Source: Mycolicibacterium baixiangningiae
Lineage (GTDB): Bacteria; Actinomycetota; Actinomycetes; Mycobacteriales; Mycobacteriaceae
Direction: 5' to 3'
DNA length: 64,000 bases
NCBI RefSeq assembly: GCF_016313185.1
Contig: NZ_CP066218.1
Location: 5,580,001-5,644,000 of the forward strand
Shown here: positions 29,428-39,442 of the stretch, piece by piece
How positions within the stretch are numbered: position 1 is the first letter of the stretch
How the letters are laid out: every line of letters begins with the position of its first letter
Made by a program: the position numbers and the translations under genes
Notes under the pieces: model-generated
What the model saw: only the letters and a program-made list of their open reading frames with translations
The model's database searches: none
Told to the model about the DNA's origin: nothing

Positions 29428-30438
29428 CTACCTCTGAGTCCTACTCGCCTGCTTGGCGTTTCGCAGCTCCACCCAGAACCGGGCGGCCTCGGCGATCGAC
29501 TCCTCGACCGGCCGCGGCTGCCACCCCAGTTCCCGCACAGCCTTGCTGTGGTCGAGCGGGGCCTCGGCGCGCATCAGCCGCAGCGATTCCAGCGACAGCC
29601 GTTCGTCGGTGCCCCTCAGCCGTGACTTGGCACTGCCCAGCGCGGCGAGCGCATACGACACCGGGAGCGGTATCGACCGTGCTGGTGGCGCCACCCCGGC
29701 GGCCTCCGCCGCGATGCGCGCGACGTCGGCGTTGCTGATCATCTTCTCCGAGATCAGGTACCGCTCACCGACACGGCCCTTCTCGGCGGCCAGGATGAGC
29801 GCGCGGGCCGCGTCGTCGACACCGACCGCCTCGAGTTCGATACCGCCCATCACGAAGGGCAGCTTGCCCAACGCAGCGCCGGCGATGACCGCTCCGTGCG
29901 GGGTCCGGCCCCAGTCACCGCTGCCGTAGGTGGTCGACACGCACATGGCCACCCCGGGCAGCCCGCGCTCGCGGGCGTACCGCAGCACCAGTTCCTCACC
30001 CTGCACCCGCGACCGCACATAGGGCGTGACACCCCGCGTGCCGATCACGTCGCCCTCGCTGGCCCGCCGGCCGCGACGACGGCCGACGGTGACATAGCTG
30101 CTGGTGAACACGAAGCGGCGCAACGGGATTCCGACGGCCACGTCCAGCACGTTTCGGGTGCCTTCGACGTTGGTGCGAAACAGCGGGGCGGCGTCGCGCA
30201 GCCACCCGCGGGCGTCGACCACGCAGTAGTACACGTCGTCGCACCCGGTCATCGCCTCACGCAACGTGTCGTCGTCCCAGATGTCGCCCTGGTACCGCCG
30301 CACGGCCAGGTCGTCGATGCCGACCGTCTTGGCACCTGCGCGCACCATCGCCCGCACGTCGTGGCCGTCGGCGACGAGTTGGCGGGTGACGTGGGAGCCG
30401 AGGAAACCGTTGGCCCCGATGACCAGCGCGGTGCTCAT
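29428..30438 (-). CDS. NAD-dependent epimerase/dehydratase (Rv0139-like)
   Basis: A 336-residue extended SDR. The NAD motif is ALVIGANGFLGSHVTR (about 4-19) and the catalytic YxxxK is altered: the segment TPYVRSRVQGEE has Tyr but Arg at the Lys position, so enzyme activity is uncertain. It resembles Rv0139 of Mycobacterium tuberculosis, from memory an NAD-epimerase-like protein next to Rv0138. GGAGG precedes the ATG at 30438, which overlaps the stop of the SnoaL gene, so they form one operon. Confidence 0.85.
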   Translation of the reverse strand: MSTALVIGANGFLGSHVTRQLVADGHDVRAMVRAGAKTVGIDDLAVRRYQGDIWDDDTLREAMTGCDDVYYCVVDARGWLRDAAPLFRTNVEGTRNVLDVAVGIPLRRFVFTSSYVTVGRRRGRRASEGDVIGTRGVTPYVRSRVQGEELVLRYARERGLPGVAMCVSTTYGSGDWGRTPHGAVIAGAALGKLPFVMGGIELEAVGVDDAARALILAAEKGRVGERYLISEKMISNADVARIAAEAAGVAPPARSIPLPVSYALAALGSAKSRLRGTDERLSLESLRLMRAEAPLDHSKAVRELGWQPRPVEESIAEAARFWVELRNAKQASRTQR

Positions 30439-30953
30439 GGGCGACCTCCGCCGTACTGCTGCATCCAGGCCGCCGCCTCGTCGGTGAGCGTGCCGAGCTC
30501 GGCCGCCTTGCGGCACCACTTCACCGTCGCCGAGACGAACCGCAGCGGGTTGTAGACGTCCTCCTGACGGGACCACTGACCGTCCCCGGCGTAGGTCACG
30601 ATGGAGATGTTGGTGGCGCTGACGATCGTGCCGTCACCCGGATCGCGCATCGGGTTGTCGAGTTCGCAGATGACCCGCCCGGTGGCCTCGTCGGCGACCG
30701 ACCACCGCGAGGGGAACGAGGTCATGTAGCTGCCGGGGAAGGTGGTCATCGTCTTCCAGATCCAGGACCGGACCTCTTCCCGGCCGCGCATGGTGCCCGC
30801 GGCGTGTTCGACGTATACGACGTCGGAGCTGTACTGCTCGACCCAGGGATCCCAGTCGCGGGTCTGGGCGGCCTGGGCGACCGTCTCCTCGAACGTCGCG
30901 AACGCCGCTGTCAGCTCGGCATTGGTGAACCCGGTGGGGGCGGTGTTCGTCAC
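30435..30953 (-). CDS. SnoaL-like / NTF2-fold protein (Rv0138-like)
   Basis: A 172-residue NTF2-fold protein: [20 protein letters not shown] and [16 protein letters not shown] are the conserved strands and helix. Such proteins include ketosteroid isomerases and polyketide cyclases, so a small-molecule ligand is likely. It starts GTG at 30953 and has no clear ribosome-binding site, so it may be leaderless. A perfect KstR-type operator sequence lies 9-22 nt upstream. It is the first gene of the operon with the epimerase and the Ddn-like protein. Confidence 0.82.
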   Translation of the reverse strand: MTNTAPTGFTNAELTAAFATFEETVAQAAQTRDWDPWVEQYSSDVVYVEHAAGTMRGREEVRSWIWKTMTTFPGSYMTSFPSRWSVADEATGRVICELDNPMRDPGDGTIVSATNISIVTYAGDGQWSRQEDVYNPLRFVSATVKWCRKAAELGTLTDEAAAWMQQYGGGRP

Positions 30954-30961
30954 ACCAGAAC

Positions 30962-30975
30962 TGAAACACGTTCTA
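30962..30975 (-). promoter_or_regulatory. KstR-type operator match
   Basis: The 14-nt TAGAACGTGTTTCA (minus strand) fits every fixed base of the published KstR pattern TnnAACnnGTTnnA. KstR represses sterol-catabolism genes in mycobacteria. It overlaps the expected promoter of the SnoaL-epimerase-Ddn operon. Confidence 0.6.
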
Positions 30976-31062
30976 GCTGGTTTTGTCGAGGGTGCAGCAC
31001 CGCCGAGCAGGGATTATCGTGGCGCGGCCTACGGTTGTAGGGGGTGCACCCGAGGAGGTCAT

Positions 31063-31563
31063 GTGGCACAGGATCATTTGAAGAACATGCGCCATCAAGA
31101 GGACACGCGCTACAACAGGAATCCCGCCGCGGTGGACGCGCTGTCCCCCGAGCAGTACCACGTCACGCAGCGCAACGGCACAGAGCGCCCGTTCACCGGT
31201 GAGTATTGGGACAACCACGAGCCGGGCATCTACGTCGACGTCGTCTCCGGTGAGCCGTTGTTCGCCTCGGTCGACAAGTTCGAGAGCGGCAGCGGCTGGC
31301 CGAGCTTCACCAAACCGCTCGACGCGACGAACGTGAAGGAGAAGCGCGACGTCAGCCATCTGATGGTCCGCACCGAGGTGCGTTCGGCGCACGGCGACAG
31401 CCATCTCGGCCACGTCTTCACCGACGGACCCCGCGCGCAGGGCGGGCTGCGGTACTGCATCAACTCCGCAGCACTGCGGTTCGTTCACCTCGACGAGCTC
31501 GAGGCGCAAGGATATGGCGAGTACGCGACGCTGTTCGAGACCACCAAGGAGGAATCGCGATGA
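31063..31563 (+). CDS. msrB: Peptide methionine (R)-sulfoxide reductase
   Basis: A 166-residue MsrB that reduces methionine-R-sulfoxide in proteins. The active-site Cys is C132 in [13 protein letters not shown], and the family motif [17 protein letters not shown] and [11 protein letters not shown] are present. The zinc-binding CxxC pairs of many MsrBs are absent ([10 protein letters not shown] in place of the first), so it is of the zinc-free type. GAGGAGG sits 4 nt before GTG 31063. An ATG at 31087 is a possible alternative. The end overlaps msrA by 4 nt. Confidence 0.92.
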   Translation: MAQDHLKNMRHQEDTRYNRNPAAVDALSPEQYHVTQRNGTERPFTGEYWDNHEPGIYVDVVSGEPLFASVDKFESGSGWPSFTKPLDATNVKEKRDVSHLMVRTEVRSAHGDSHLGHVFTDGPRAQGGLRYCINSAALRFVHLDELEAQGYGEYATLFETTKEESR

Positions 31564-32075
31564 CCGAACTCAAGAAGGCCGTCCTCGCGGGCGGCTGTTT
31601 CTGGGGGATGCAGGATCTGATCCGCAAGCAACCGGGAGTGGTGTCGACGCGCGTCGGCTACACCGGCGGGCAGAACGCCAACCCCACCTACCGCAACCAC
31701 CCCGGCCACGCCGAAGCGATAGAGATCACCTACGACCCGGCGCAGACCGACTACCGGGCGCTGCTCGAGTTCTTCTTCCAGATCCACGATCCGACGACGA
31801 AGGACCGCCAGGGCAACGACGTCGGCACCAGCTACCGCTCGGCGATCTTCTACACCGACGACGAGCAGAAGAGCGTCGCGCTCGACACGATCGCCGACGT
31901 CGACGCGTCGGGGCTGTGGCCGGGCAAGGTGGTCACCGAGGTGACGCCGGCGAGCGAGTTCTGGGAGGCCGAACCCGAGCACCAGGACTACCTGGAACGC
32001 ATGCCGTGGGGTTACACCTGCCACTTCCCGCGGGCGGGCTGGAAGCTGCCCAAGCGGGCCGACGCGAAAGCCTGA
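31560..32075 (+). CDS. msrA: Peptide methionine (S)-sulfoxide reductase
   Basis: A 171-residue MsrA, with the catalytic Cys in [10 protein letters not shown] (C13), VGYTGG and the [11 protein letters not shown] segment. It repairs methionine-S-sulfoxide and forms a two-gene oxidative-repair operon with msrB by a 4-nt overlap. It converges directly on the CYP gene with no spacer, as Rv0137c does with Rv0136 in Mycobacterium tuberculosis. Confidence 0.95.
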   Translation: MTELKKAVLAGGCFWGMQDLIRKQPGVVSTRVGYTGGQNANPTYRNHPGHAEAIEITYDPAQTDYRALLEFFFQIHDPTTKDRQGNDVGTSYRSAIFYTDDEQKSVALDTIADVDASGLWPGKVVTEVTPASEFWEAEPEHQDYLERMPWGYTCHFPRAGWKLPKRADAKA

Positions 32076-33425
32076 TCAGGCCAGCGGCTGGGGCCGGCGG
32101 CGCAGGGTGACCTGCCCGCCGGCCTTCGGCGTATAGGCGACCCCGCGGGAGTGCACCTTCTCCCCCGCCGCCGTGGTGGTCTCGATGTCGAAGTGGCGCA
32201 ACACCGTCCGCAGGACGACGTCCATCTCGACGTTGGCGAACACCGCGCCGATGCAGCGACGGGTGCCGCCGCCGAACGGGACGTGGGCGGTGGGCGACGG
32301 GCGGGAGCCCACGAACCGCTCGGGTGAGAACCGCTCCGAATCGGCGTAATCCTCGGCCTGCTCGTGGATCTCGGCCAGCGCCACCACGACCGAGTACCCG
32401 CGCGGGATCACCCAGTCGCCGAGTTCGAAGGCCGGCGTGTAGACGTGGCGGCCGGCGAAGTCGATGACCGTGCGGTTGCGCTGCACTTCGTAGATCGTCG
32501 CCTGGCGGTATTCGTTGTCGCCCGTCGCCGCTTCGGCGACCAGCTTGGCCAGGACGTCGGGGTGGCGGCTGATCCGCTCGAACGCCCAGCCGAGCGTGGA
32601 CGCCGTGGTCTCGTGTCCGGCTGCGAGCAGGGTGAGTAGTTCGTCGGCGATCTCGTTGCGCGACATCGCCGTACCGTCTTCATACGTACTACGCAGCAGC
32701 AGCGCCAGGACGTCGTCGCGTTCGTCGAACCGCGGGTCGGCGAGGACTTCGTCGATGAGCCGGTCGATCGTCTCGTCGTAGCGCCTGCGGTAGTCGGCGA
32801 GCCGGCCCCACGGCGTCCAGCGACCGAAGGTCCGCGGCGGGCTGGGGATCACCGCGAGCCGCGATCCCAGCGTCACCCACGGCGGGATGATGCTGCGCAG
32901 TTCGTCGAGTTTCTCCCCGTCCGCGCCGAACACCGCCCGCAGGATCGCGTTGAGGGTGATTCGCATCATCGGCTCCAGCGTCGAAAATGGCTGACCCTGC
33001 GGCCAATTGGCCGATTCGCGCAGCGTCTCCTCTTCGAAGACCCGCTCGTAGTTCTTGACGCTCTTACCGTGCAGCGGAGGGGTGAGCAGACGGCGGCGCC
33101 GCTTGTGCTCGGCGCCGTCGAGCGCGAACACCGACCCGGGGCCCAGGATGCGGCTGAGGTTGGGCTGGATGTTTCCGACGGCGTCGGTGGGCGCCATGAA
33201 CAGCTGCTTGGCCAACTGCGGATCGGCGACGATCACCGTGCGGCCGAACATCGGGACGTTGATGCAGAAGGCCGGACCGTGCCGGCGCGCCAACGCGGCG
33301 ATCAGTTGGCGGCGGGCGAACACGTACGCGATGCCCTGGACCGGCATCGGTAGCCGCAAGGCGGGTGGTAGGTGGGCCGCACGGGCACTCGAGGTGGGGA
33401 CTTCGGCAACGGTCGCTTCGCTCAT
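32076..33425 (-). CDS. Cytochrome P450, CYP138 family
   Basis: A 449-residue P450 with the I-helix oxygen-binding motif AGHETTAST, a K-helix region and the heme Cys in PFGGGTRRCIGA (about C391). The sequence runs parallel to what I recall of Mycobacterium tuberculosis CYP138 (Rv0136), including NIQPNLSRILGPGSVFALDG. The substrate is unknown. The start at 33425 has GGGAG upstream. An extra frame extends to 33557 but overlaps the TetR gene. It is divergent from a TetR gene, presumably its regulator. Confidence 0.9.
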   Translation of the reverse strand: MSEATVAEVPTSSARAAHLPPALRLPMPVQGIAYVFARRQLIAALARRHGPAFCINVPMFGRTVIVADPQLAKQLFMAPTDAVGNIQPNLSRILGPGSVFALDGAEHKRRRRLLTPPLHGKSVKNYERVFEEETLRESANWPQGQPFSTLEPMMRITLNAILRAVFGADGEKLDELRSIIPPWVTLGSRLAVIPSPPRTFGRWTPWGRLADYRRRYDETIDRLIDEVLADPRFDERDDVLALLLRSTYEDGTAMSRNEIADELLTLLAAGHETTASTLGWAFERISRHPDVLAKLVAEAATGDNEYRQATIYEVQRNRTVIDFAGRHVYTPAFELGDWVIPRGYSVVVALAEIHEQAEDYADSERFSPERFVGSRPSPTAHVPFGGGTRRCIGAVFANVEMDVVLRTVLRHFDIETTTAAGEKVHSRGVAYTPKAGGQVTLRRRPQPLA

Positions 33426-33445
33426 GGCACTCCCAGCCGGTTGTT

Positions 33446-33494
33446 GGTACTGCGCGGTACCGGAAACTTGTGGGGTACGGTACCGCCTGGTACC
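33446..33494. promoter_or_regulatory. GGTAC-repeat operator region between cyp138 and tetR
   Basis: Three GGTACC palindromes (33456-33461, 33479-33484, 33489-33494) and two further GGTAC sites (33446, 33474) crowd 49 bp of the divergent promoter, a pattern expected of a TetR operator. Confidence 0.5.
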
Positions 33495-33522
33495 ACGTGA
33501 TGCAAGGGTGGCTGGAGGTGAC

Positions 33523-34124
33523 ATGACGACGGCGACGGCGGCGGTATCGGACCCCACGACGCAGACAGATCCGTTCCGCGGCAGGCTGCTCGACGGTATG
33601 GCGGCCTCGATCGCCGAACGTGGTTACCGCGACACCACTGTCGCCGACATCGTCCGGCACGCGCACACCTCGAAGCGCACCTTCTACGCCCGCTTCGGCA
33701 CCAAGGAGGACTGCTTCGTCGAACTCCTGCGCGCCAACAACGAGGCGTTGATCGCCGGCATCCGCGCGGCCGTCGACCCGCACGCCGACGGGGATGCGCA
33801 GATCCGGCAGGCGGTCGCCGCCTACGTCGGGCACATCGCGGCGCGACCGGCGATCACGCTCAGCTGGATCCGGGAGCTCCCCGCGCTAGGCGCGCAGGCG
33901 ACACCACTGCACCGTTGGGCGATCGACCGCCTGACCGACATGCTGGTCGATCTCTCCGGCAACCCCGGCTTCCGCCGCGCGGGAAGGGCCCCGTTGAGCA
34001 GGCCGCTGGCCGTTGTGCTGCTCGGCGGGTTGCGGGAGCTGACCGCGCTGTTCGTCGAGGACGGCAGTGACGTGCAGGGGCTCCTCGAACCGGCGGTCGC
34101 CGCGTCGACGGCGCTGCTCGGCGG

Positions 34125-34128
<4 letters not shown>
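33523..34128 (+). CDS. TetR-family regulator beside cyp138 (Rv0135c-like)
   Basis: A 201-residue TetR repressor. The DNA-binding domain is ASIAERGYRDTTVADIVRHA followed by TSKRTFYARFGTKEDCFVEL. The C-terminal part is a ligand-binding helical domain. GGAGGTGAC directly precedes the ATG at 33523. It is divergent from CYP138, matching the Rv0135c/Rv0136 order. The stop codon shares a TTAA with the stop of the convergent second TetR gene. Confidence 0.9.
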
Positions 34129-35421
<1,293 letters not shown>

Positions 35422-35427
35422 CGGGGC

Positions 35428-36498
35428 CTAGCGGTCGCTGACCGCGCAGGCGCAGTCGAATTCGTCCTCGAGGCCGCGCGGCAGGTCGGCGGCGCGGAAG
35501 ATCCCACTGCCGGGCGTTGCGGCGGTCAGCGCATCGGCGGCCAGGATGACGGCGGCGCCGGTCCACGTGGTCCGCTCCTCGGGCCAGCGCTTCCCGTCGG
35601 CGAACACCAGTCCGGTCCAATAGGATCCGTCGTCCTCACGCAGGTGGTGCATGGCGGCGAACTGCTGGTGTGCGCGTGCCGAATCACCGATCGCGTCGAG
35701 CGCCATCACCAGTTCGCACGTCTCGGCACCGGTGACCCACGGGCGGTCGTCGACGCACCGGATGCCCAGGCCCGGCACCACGAAATCGTCCCAGCGGTCG
35801 TCGATCCGGGCATGGGCGGCCGGGCCGCGCAGTGCACCGCACAGCACCGGGTAGTACCACTCCATCGCATGCCGGTCCTTGGCCACGAACGACCCCGGAT
35901 GCGCCACGATGGCGTGTCCGAGCCGGCCGACCGCCACCTCCCACTCGGGCTGCGGCTCACCGATGTGGTCGGCGAGCGCGAGCGCGCACCGGATCGCGTG
36001 GTGGATGCTGGCGCAGCCGGTCAGCAGGGCCTCCGGAATCGGGCCGGCTGCGCTTAGCGCCCAGGAGATCTCGCCGTTGGGACGCTGCAGGCCCAACACG
36101 AAGTCGATCGCCTTGGCGACAACGGGCCACATCGTTTCGGCGAATGTGCGGTCGCCGGTGATCAGCACGTGGTGCCAGACACCCGCGGCGATGTAGGCAC
36201 AGAAATTGCTGTCGCTGTTGGCGTCCTCGATCACGCCGTTGCGGAACTGGATCGGCCATGAACCGTCCGGCCGCTGGGTCGTACGGCACCATTCGTAGGC
36301 CGCGCGCGCCGGTTCGATCAGGCCGGCGACGGTCAGCGCCATCGCCGACTCGACGTGGTCCCACGGGTCGGTGTGCCCGCCGGTGAACCACGGGATGGCC
36401 CCTGAGGACTCCTGCTCTGCGGCAATCGATTCGGCGGTCTGCCGGCACTGCTCCGGGGTGAACACGCCGGGAATTCCGGGCAGGCCAGCGGCGGGCAT
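35428..36498 (-). CDS. Alpha/alpha-toroid protein, annotated as prenyltransferase-like
   Basis: A 356-residue protein with alternating helices, HTDPWDHVESAMAL and GTQRPDGSWP-like repeats (RTTQRPDGSWPIQF at about 71-84, LGLQRPNGEISWAL at about 133-146), characteristic of alpha/alpha-barrel folds of terpene cyclase/prenyltransferase or glycosidase type. Public annotation commonly calls this family prenyltransferase, but no Asp-rich prenyl motif is visible. It could as well be a polysaccharide hydrolase. It lies 3 nt after the methyltransferase gene of the same strand. Confidence 0.65.
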   Translation of the reverse strand: MPAAGLPGIPGVFTPEQCRQTAESIAAEQESSGAIPWFTGGHTDPWDHVESAMALTVAGLIEPARAAYEWCRTTQRPDGSWPIQFRNGVIEDANSDSNFCAYIAAGVWHHVLITGDRTFAETMWPVVAKAIDFVLGLQRPNGEISWALSAAGPIPEALLTGCASIHHAIRCALALADHIGEPQPEWEVAVGRLGHAIVAHPGSFVAKDRHAMEWYYPVLCGALRGPAAHARIDDRWDDFVVPGLGIRCVDDRPWVTGAETCELVMALDAIGDSARAHQQFAAMHHLREDDGSYWTGLVFADGKRWPEERTTWTGAAVILAADALTAATPGSGIFRAADLPRGLEDEFDCACAVSDR

Positions 36499-36501
36499 CC
36501 G

Positions 36502-37218
36502 CTACCGCGCCGGCTTCTCGAAGTAGAGCGCGACGCTCTTCCCGATCAGGGGATTGAGCAGTTCCTCCCCGCGCCGGGTGAGCCAGGGCGCCGACATCAT
36601 GTCCCAGACCAGCAGCTTGTGGTACGCCGCGACGGCGGGGTGGTCGTTCTTCGACGTGCCCACCGCGCATTTGAGCCACCAGAACGGCGAGTGCAGGGCG
36701 TGGGCGTGGGCGGTGTGGATGAGCCTGAGCCCGTGTGCGGTCACCTTGTCGCGCAGTTCGTCGGCCTTGTAGATCCGGATGTGGCCGCCCTCGTTGGCGT
36801 GGTACTCGTCGGACAACAACCAGCAGATCCGCTCCGGCAGCCAGCGCGGGACCGTGATGGCCAGCGCGCCACCGGGTTTGAGTACCCGCACCAATTCGGC
36901 GATGGCCTGCTCGTCCTGGGGCACGTGTTCGAGGATCTCCGAGGCGATCACGAAGTCGAAGGTGCCGTCGGCATACGGCAGGGCGAGCGCATCACCCTTG
37001 ACCACTTCGGCTTTCGCCGACGCCGGCACCTCACCCTGGGCCTTCATCGCCTGCAGGATCTCGTCGACGTCGTTGAGGTCCTGCGCGTTCTGGTCGAAGC
37101 CAACCACGTCGGCTCCGCGCCGGTAGGCCTCGAAGGTGTGCCGGCCCGCACCGCAGCCGACGTCGATCACCTTCGAACCCGGCCCGATTCCCAGACGGTC
37201 GAAGTCAACGGTCAGCAT
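36502..37218 (-). CDS. Class I SAM-dependent methyltransferase (cassette)
   Basis: A 238-residue methyltransferase, with VIDVGCGAGRHTFEA as motif I (about 19-33), VVGFDQNAQDL, FDFVIASEILEHVPQDE and RVLKPGGALAITVPRW. It resembles the UbiE/Methyltransf_11 group. AGAGGG precedes the ATG at 37218. It overlaps the upstream glycosyltransferase by 7 nt, and its end almost touches the toroid gene, so GT, methyltransferase and toroid form a single operon. Confidence 0.9.
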   Translation of the reverse strand: MLTVDFDRLGIGPGSKVIDVGCGAGRHTFEAYRRGADVVGFDQNAQDLNDVDEILQAMKAQGEVPASAKAEVVKGDALALPYADGTFDFVIASEILEHVPQDEQAIAELVRVLKPGGALAITVPRWLPERICWLLSDEYHANEGGHIRIYKADELRDKVTAHGLRLIHTAHAHALHSPFWWLKCAVGTSKNDHPAVAAYHKLLVWDMMSAPWLTRRGEELLNPLIGKSVALYFEKPAR

Positions 37219-38432
37219 ATGGCCCTCTTGTACACCGAAACAGTCTGTGCGGCAACGGATTCCCAGCTGAAAACGTCGAGCGCTCTGCGACGGCCCGCGG
37301 CGCCGAGGCGATGGCGCTGCGCGGGTGAGTCGAGCAGTTCGCCGAGCGCACCGGTGAGTTCGTCGACATCGCCGGGCCGGACCAGGCGGGCACATTCGCC
37401 GTCGGCGCCCACCACCTCGGGCAGAGCGCCGGCCCGGCTGGCCACGATCGGTGTTCCGCTGGCCATCGCCTCCACCGCCGGTAGTGAGAAGCCCTCGTAG
37501 AGCGAAGGAATGCAGGCGACCTCGGCCGAGGCGAGCAGCGCGGCGAGTTCCTCGTCGGACAGGCCGCTGGAACTGTGCACGATGTCGGAGATCCCGAGTT
37601 CGGCGATCAGCTTCTCCGTCGGCCCGTTGGGCTCCAGCTTGGAGACCAGCTGGACGTCGAGATTGCGCTCGACCCGCAAGCGGGCGACGGCGTGCAGCAG
37701 GTGGCTGATGCCCTTGAGCGGGACGTCGGCGCTGGCGATCGCGATGATCCGGCCGCTCACCCGGTGGTCGGCGGGCCGGAACAGTTCGGTGTCCACGCCC
37801 AGCGGCACCACGTGCAGTTGCTCGGGTGAGACCCCGAAGTCGTCGGCGATGTCGGTGGCCGACGAGGAGGAGACGGTGAGCAGTTCGGGGATCTGGCGCG
37901 CGACCTGCTTCTGCATCTCGGCGAAGCCGTACCAGCGGCGCACCAGGGGTTTGCGCCACCAGGAGGCGGCCGCCACGTCGACGACCTTGTCCCGGGTGAT
38001 CGGATGGTGGACGGTGGCCACCACGGGCAGCCCCAGGCCCGCGATCTCCAGCAGCCCGGTGCCCAGGCTCTGATTGTCGTGGACGACGTCGAAGTCACCG
38101 AGCCGCTCGGCCAGGAGCCGCGCGACCCGCATGGTGAAGGTCTTGGGCTCGGGGAATCCGGCGGTCCACGTCGTCAGTAGCTCGAGCAGGTCGATCCGGT
38201 CGCGGATCTCACTGGGCCGCGGCACCCGGAACGGATCGGGTTCGCGGTAGAGGTCGAGGCTGGGCACCTTGGTCAGGCGGACCCGCGGATCGAGCCCCTC
38301 GGGGTAGGGCTGGCCTGAGAACACCTCGACGTCGTGACCGAGATCGGCGAGTCCGCGGGCGAGATGCCGGACGTAGACACCCTGGCCTCCGCAGTGCGTT
38401 TTGCTGCGGTACGACAACAACGCGATGCGCAT
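37212..38432 (-). CDS. GT4-family glycosyltransferase
   Basis: A 406-residue GT-B enzyme. The N-terminal domain starts MRIALLSYRSKTHCGGQGVY (GGQGVY glycine loop for the nucleotide sugar/acceptor). The C-terminal domain has the GT4 donor motif VACIPSLYEGFSLPAVEAMASG with the retaining Glu pair EGFSLPAVE. It likely transfers hexose or mannose from a nucleotide sugar or polyprenol donor to a cytosolic acceptor. It is the first gene of the minus-strand cassette operon and has TetR operator site 2 about 77-94 nt upstream. Confidence 0.9.
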   Translation of the reverse strand: MRIALLSYRSKTHCGGQGVYVRHLARGLADLGHDVEVFSGQPYPEGLDPRVRLTKVPSLDLYREPDPFRVPRPSEIRDRIDLLELLTTWTAGFPEPKTFTMRVARLLAERLGDFDVVHDNQSLGTGLLEIAGLGLPVVATVHHPITRDKVVDVAAASWWRKPLVRRWYGFAEMQKQVARQIPELLTVSSSSATDIADDFGVSPEQLHVVPLGVDTELFRPADHRVSGRIIAIASADVPLKGISHLLHAVARLRVERNLDVQLVSKLEPNGPTEKLIAELGISDIVHSSSGLSDEELAALLASAEVACIPSLYEGFSLPAVEAMASGTPIVASRAGALPEVVGADGECARLVRPGDVDELTGALGELLDSPAQRHRLGAAGRRRALDVFSWESVAAQTVSVYKRAIC

Positions 38433-38508
38433 GGTCAGATGAGTCCGAGGCCGGTGGGCCGGGCCGCGCTGGACCGGTCGAATCGTGTCACGCAGAGACT
38501 CCGAACCT

Positions 38509-38526
38509 TCTGGACATGTGTCCAGA
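38509..38526. promoter_or_regulatory. TetR operator site 2 (18-bp perfect palindrome arms)
   Basis: TCTGGACATGTGTCCAGA has perfect 8-bp arms around a 2-nt spacer. Read on the minus strand it carries GGACACATGTCC, the same core as site 1. It lies upstream of the glycosyltransferase gene. Confidence 0.65.
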
Positions 38527-38576
38527 CTATAGTTTGACGTGCTACGCGACGCAACGCGTCCGCTTGTGCCTGACTA

Positions 38577-39074
38577 TCACAGCGACGTGGTGGTGTCTTG
38601 CCCAGCGGACTGCCCCGCCCGCGGAGGTGGGAAGCCGCCGGTGGCCACCGGCCCCCACCGCGTCGGGACGAGGCGCAACAGACACTTGCCCTGGTCGGCC
38701 ATGGCCTGCCGGTACTCGGCCCAGTCCGGGTGTTCACCGGCGATCGCCCGGTAGTAGTCGACCAGTGCGTCGACCGCCTCGGGCAGATCCACCACCTCCG
38801 CCTCACCGTCGACCTGTACGTAGGGTCCGTTGAAGTCGTCGGAGAGCACCGTCACGCTCGCCCGCCCGGCCCTGCGGATGTGGGCCGCCTTCGCGCGCTG
38901 GGGATAGCTGGCGATCACGATCCGGCCCTCGTCGTCCACCCCGCCGGTCACCGGAGAACTCTGCACCGATCCGTCGGCGCGGTAGGTGGTGAGCACCATC
39001 TTGTGCCGGGGCCGTACGAAGTCGAGCAACTCGGCGCGTCCGACACTGTCCGCGGTCGCGTATTTCGGAGACAT
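38577..39074 (-). CDS. PPOX-class F420-dependent oxidoreductase
   Basis: A 165-residue split beta-barrel flavin/deazaflavin protein, with HKMVLTTYRADGSVQSSPVT and the IVIASYPQRAKAAHIRRAGR segment that binds the F420 phosphate in the PPOX family. Starts at 39074 (MSPKYATADS), eight codons inside a longer frame. Substrate unknown. It is separated from the GT cassette by the palindrome-containing gap and is divergent from the DUF222 fragment. Confidence 0.88.
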   Translation of the reverse strand: MSPKYATADSVGRAELLDFVRPRHKMVLTTYRADGSVQSSPVTGGVDDEGRIVIASYPQRAKAAHIRRAGRASVTVLSDDFNGPYVQVDGEAEVVDLPEAVDALVDYYRAIAGEHPDWAEYRQAMADQGKCLLRLVPTRWGPVATGGFPPPRAGQSAGQDTTTSL

Positions 39075-39127
39075 GCACGCCACAGTAACGACGATCAATG
39101 TCGGACCCCCGCGCTAGCTTGTCGAAC

Positions 39128-39442
39128 ATGAGTTCGACACGAGAGCAGATCATGGATGCGATGGATGCCGTCGAGACGTTGTCCGCCCGCCTCACCGCAC
39201 TGCCGGTGACCGGGATGAGCCGCACCGACACCCAGGCGGCGCTGGTCCGGCTGGGCCGGCTCAGGGAGCAGGTGCAGGACGTGGAACGCCGGATGACCGG
39301 GCGGCTCGTCGCCACGGGCACCCCGTCGCAGTTCGGCGCGCGGACGTGGGACGAGGTGCTCGCCCAGCGCCTGCGCATATCCCCCGGTGACGCGCGGCGC
39401 CGCATCGCCGAGGCGGTCAGCGGGGATCCGTCTGCCGCTTGA
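39128..39442 (+). pseudogene. N-terminal fragment of DUF222/HNH (13E12-repeat family) protein
   Basis: A 104-codon frame MSSTREQIMDAMDAVETLSA onward matches the N-terminal DUF222 region of the 13E12/HNH endonuclease family, ending at LRISPGDARRRIAEAVSGDPSAA. Intact members continue for hundreds of residues to an HNH nuclease. Here the coding stops just after the first helical segment. So it is most likely a decayed remnant, not a whole gene. The end overlaps the convergent hypothetical gene by 26 nt. Confidence 0.7.
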
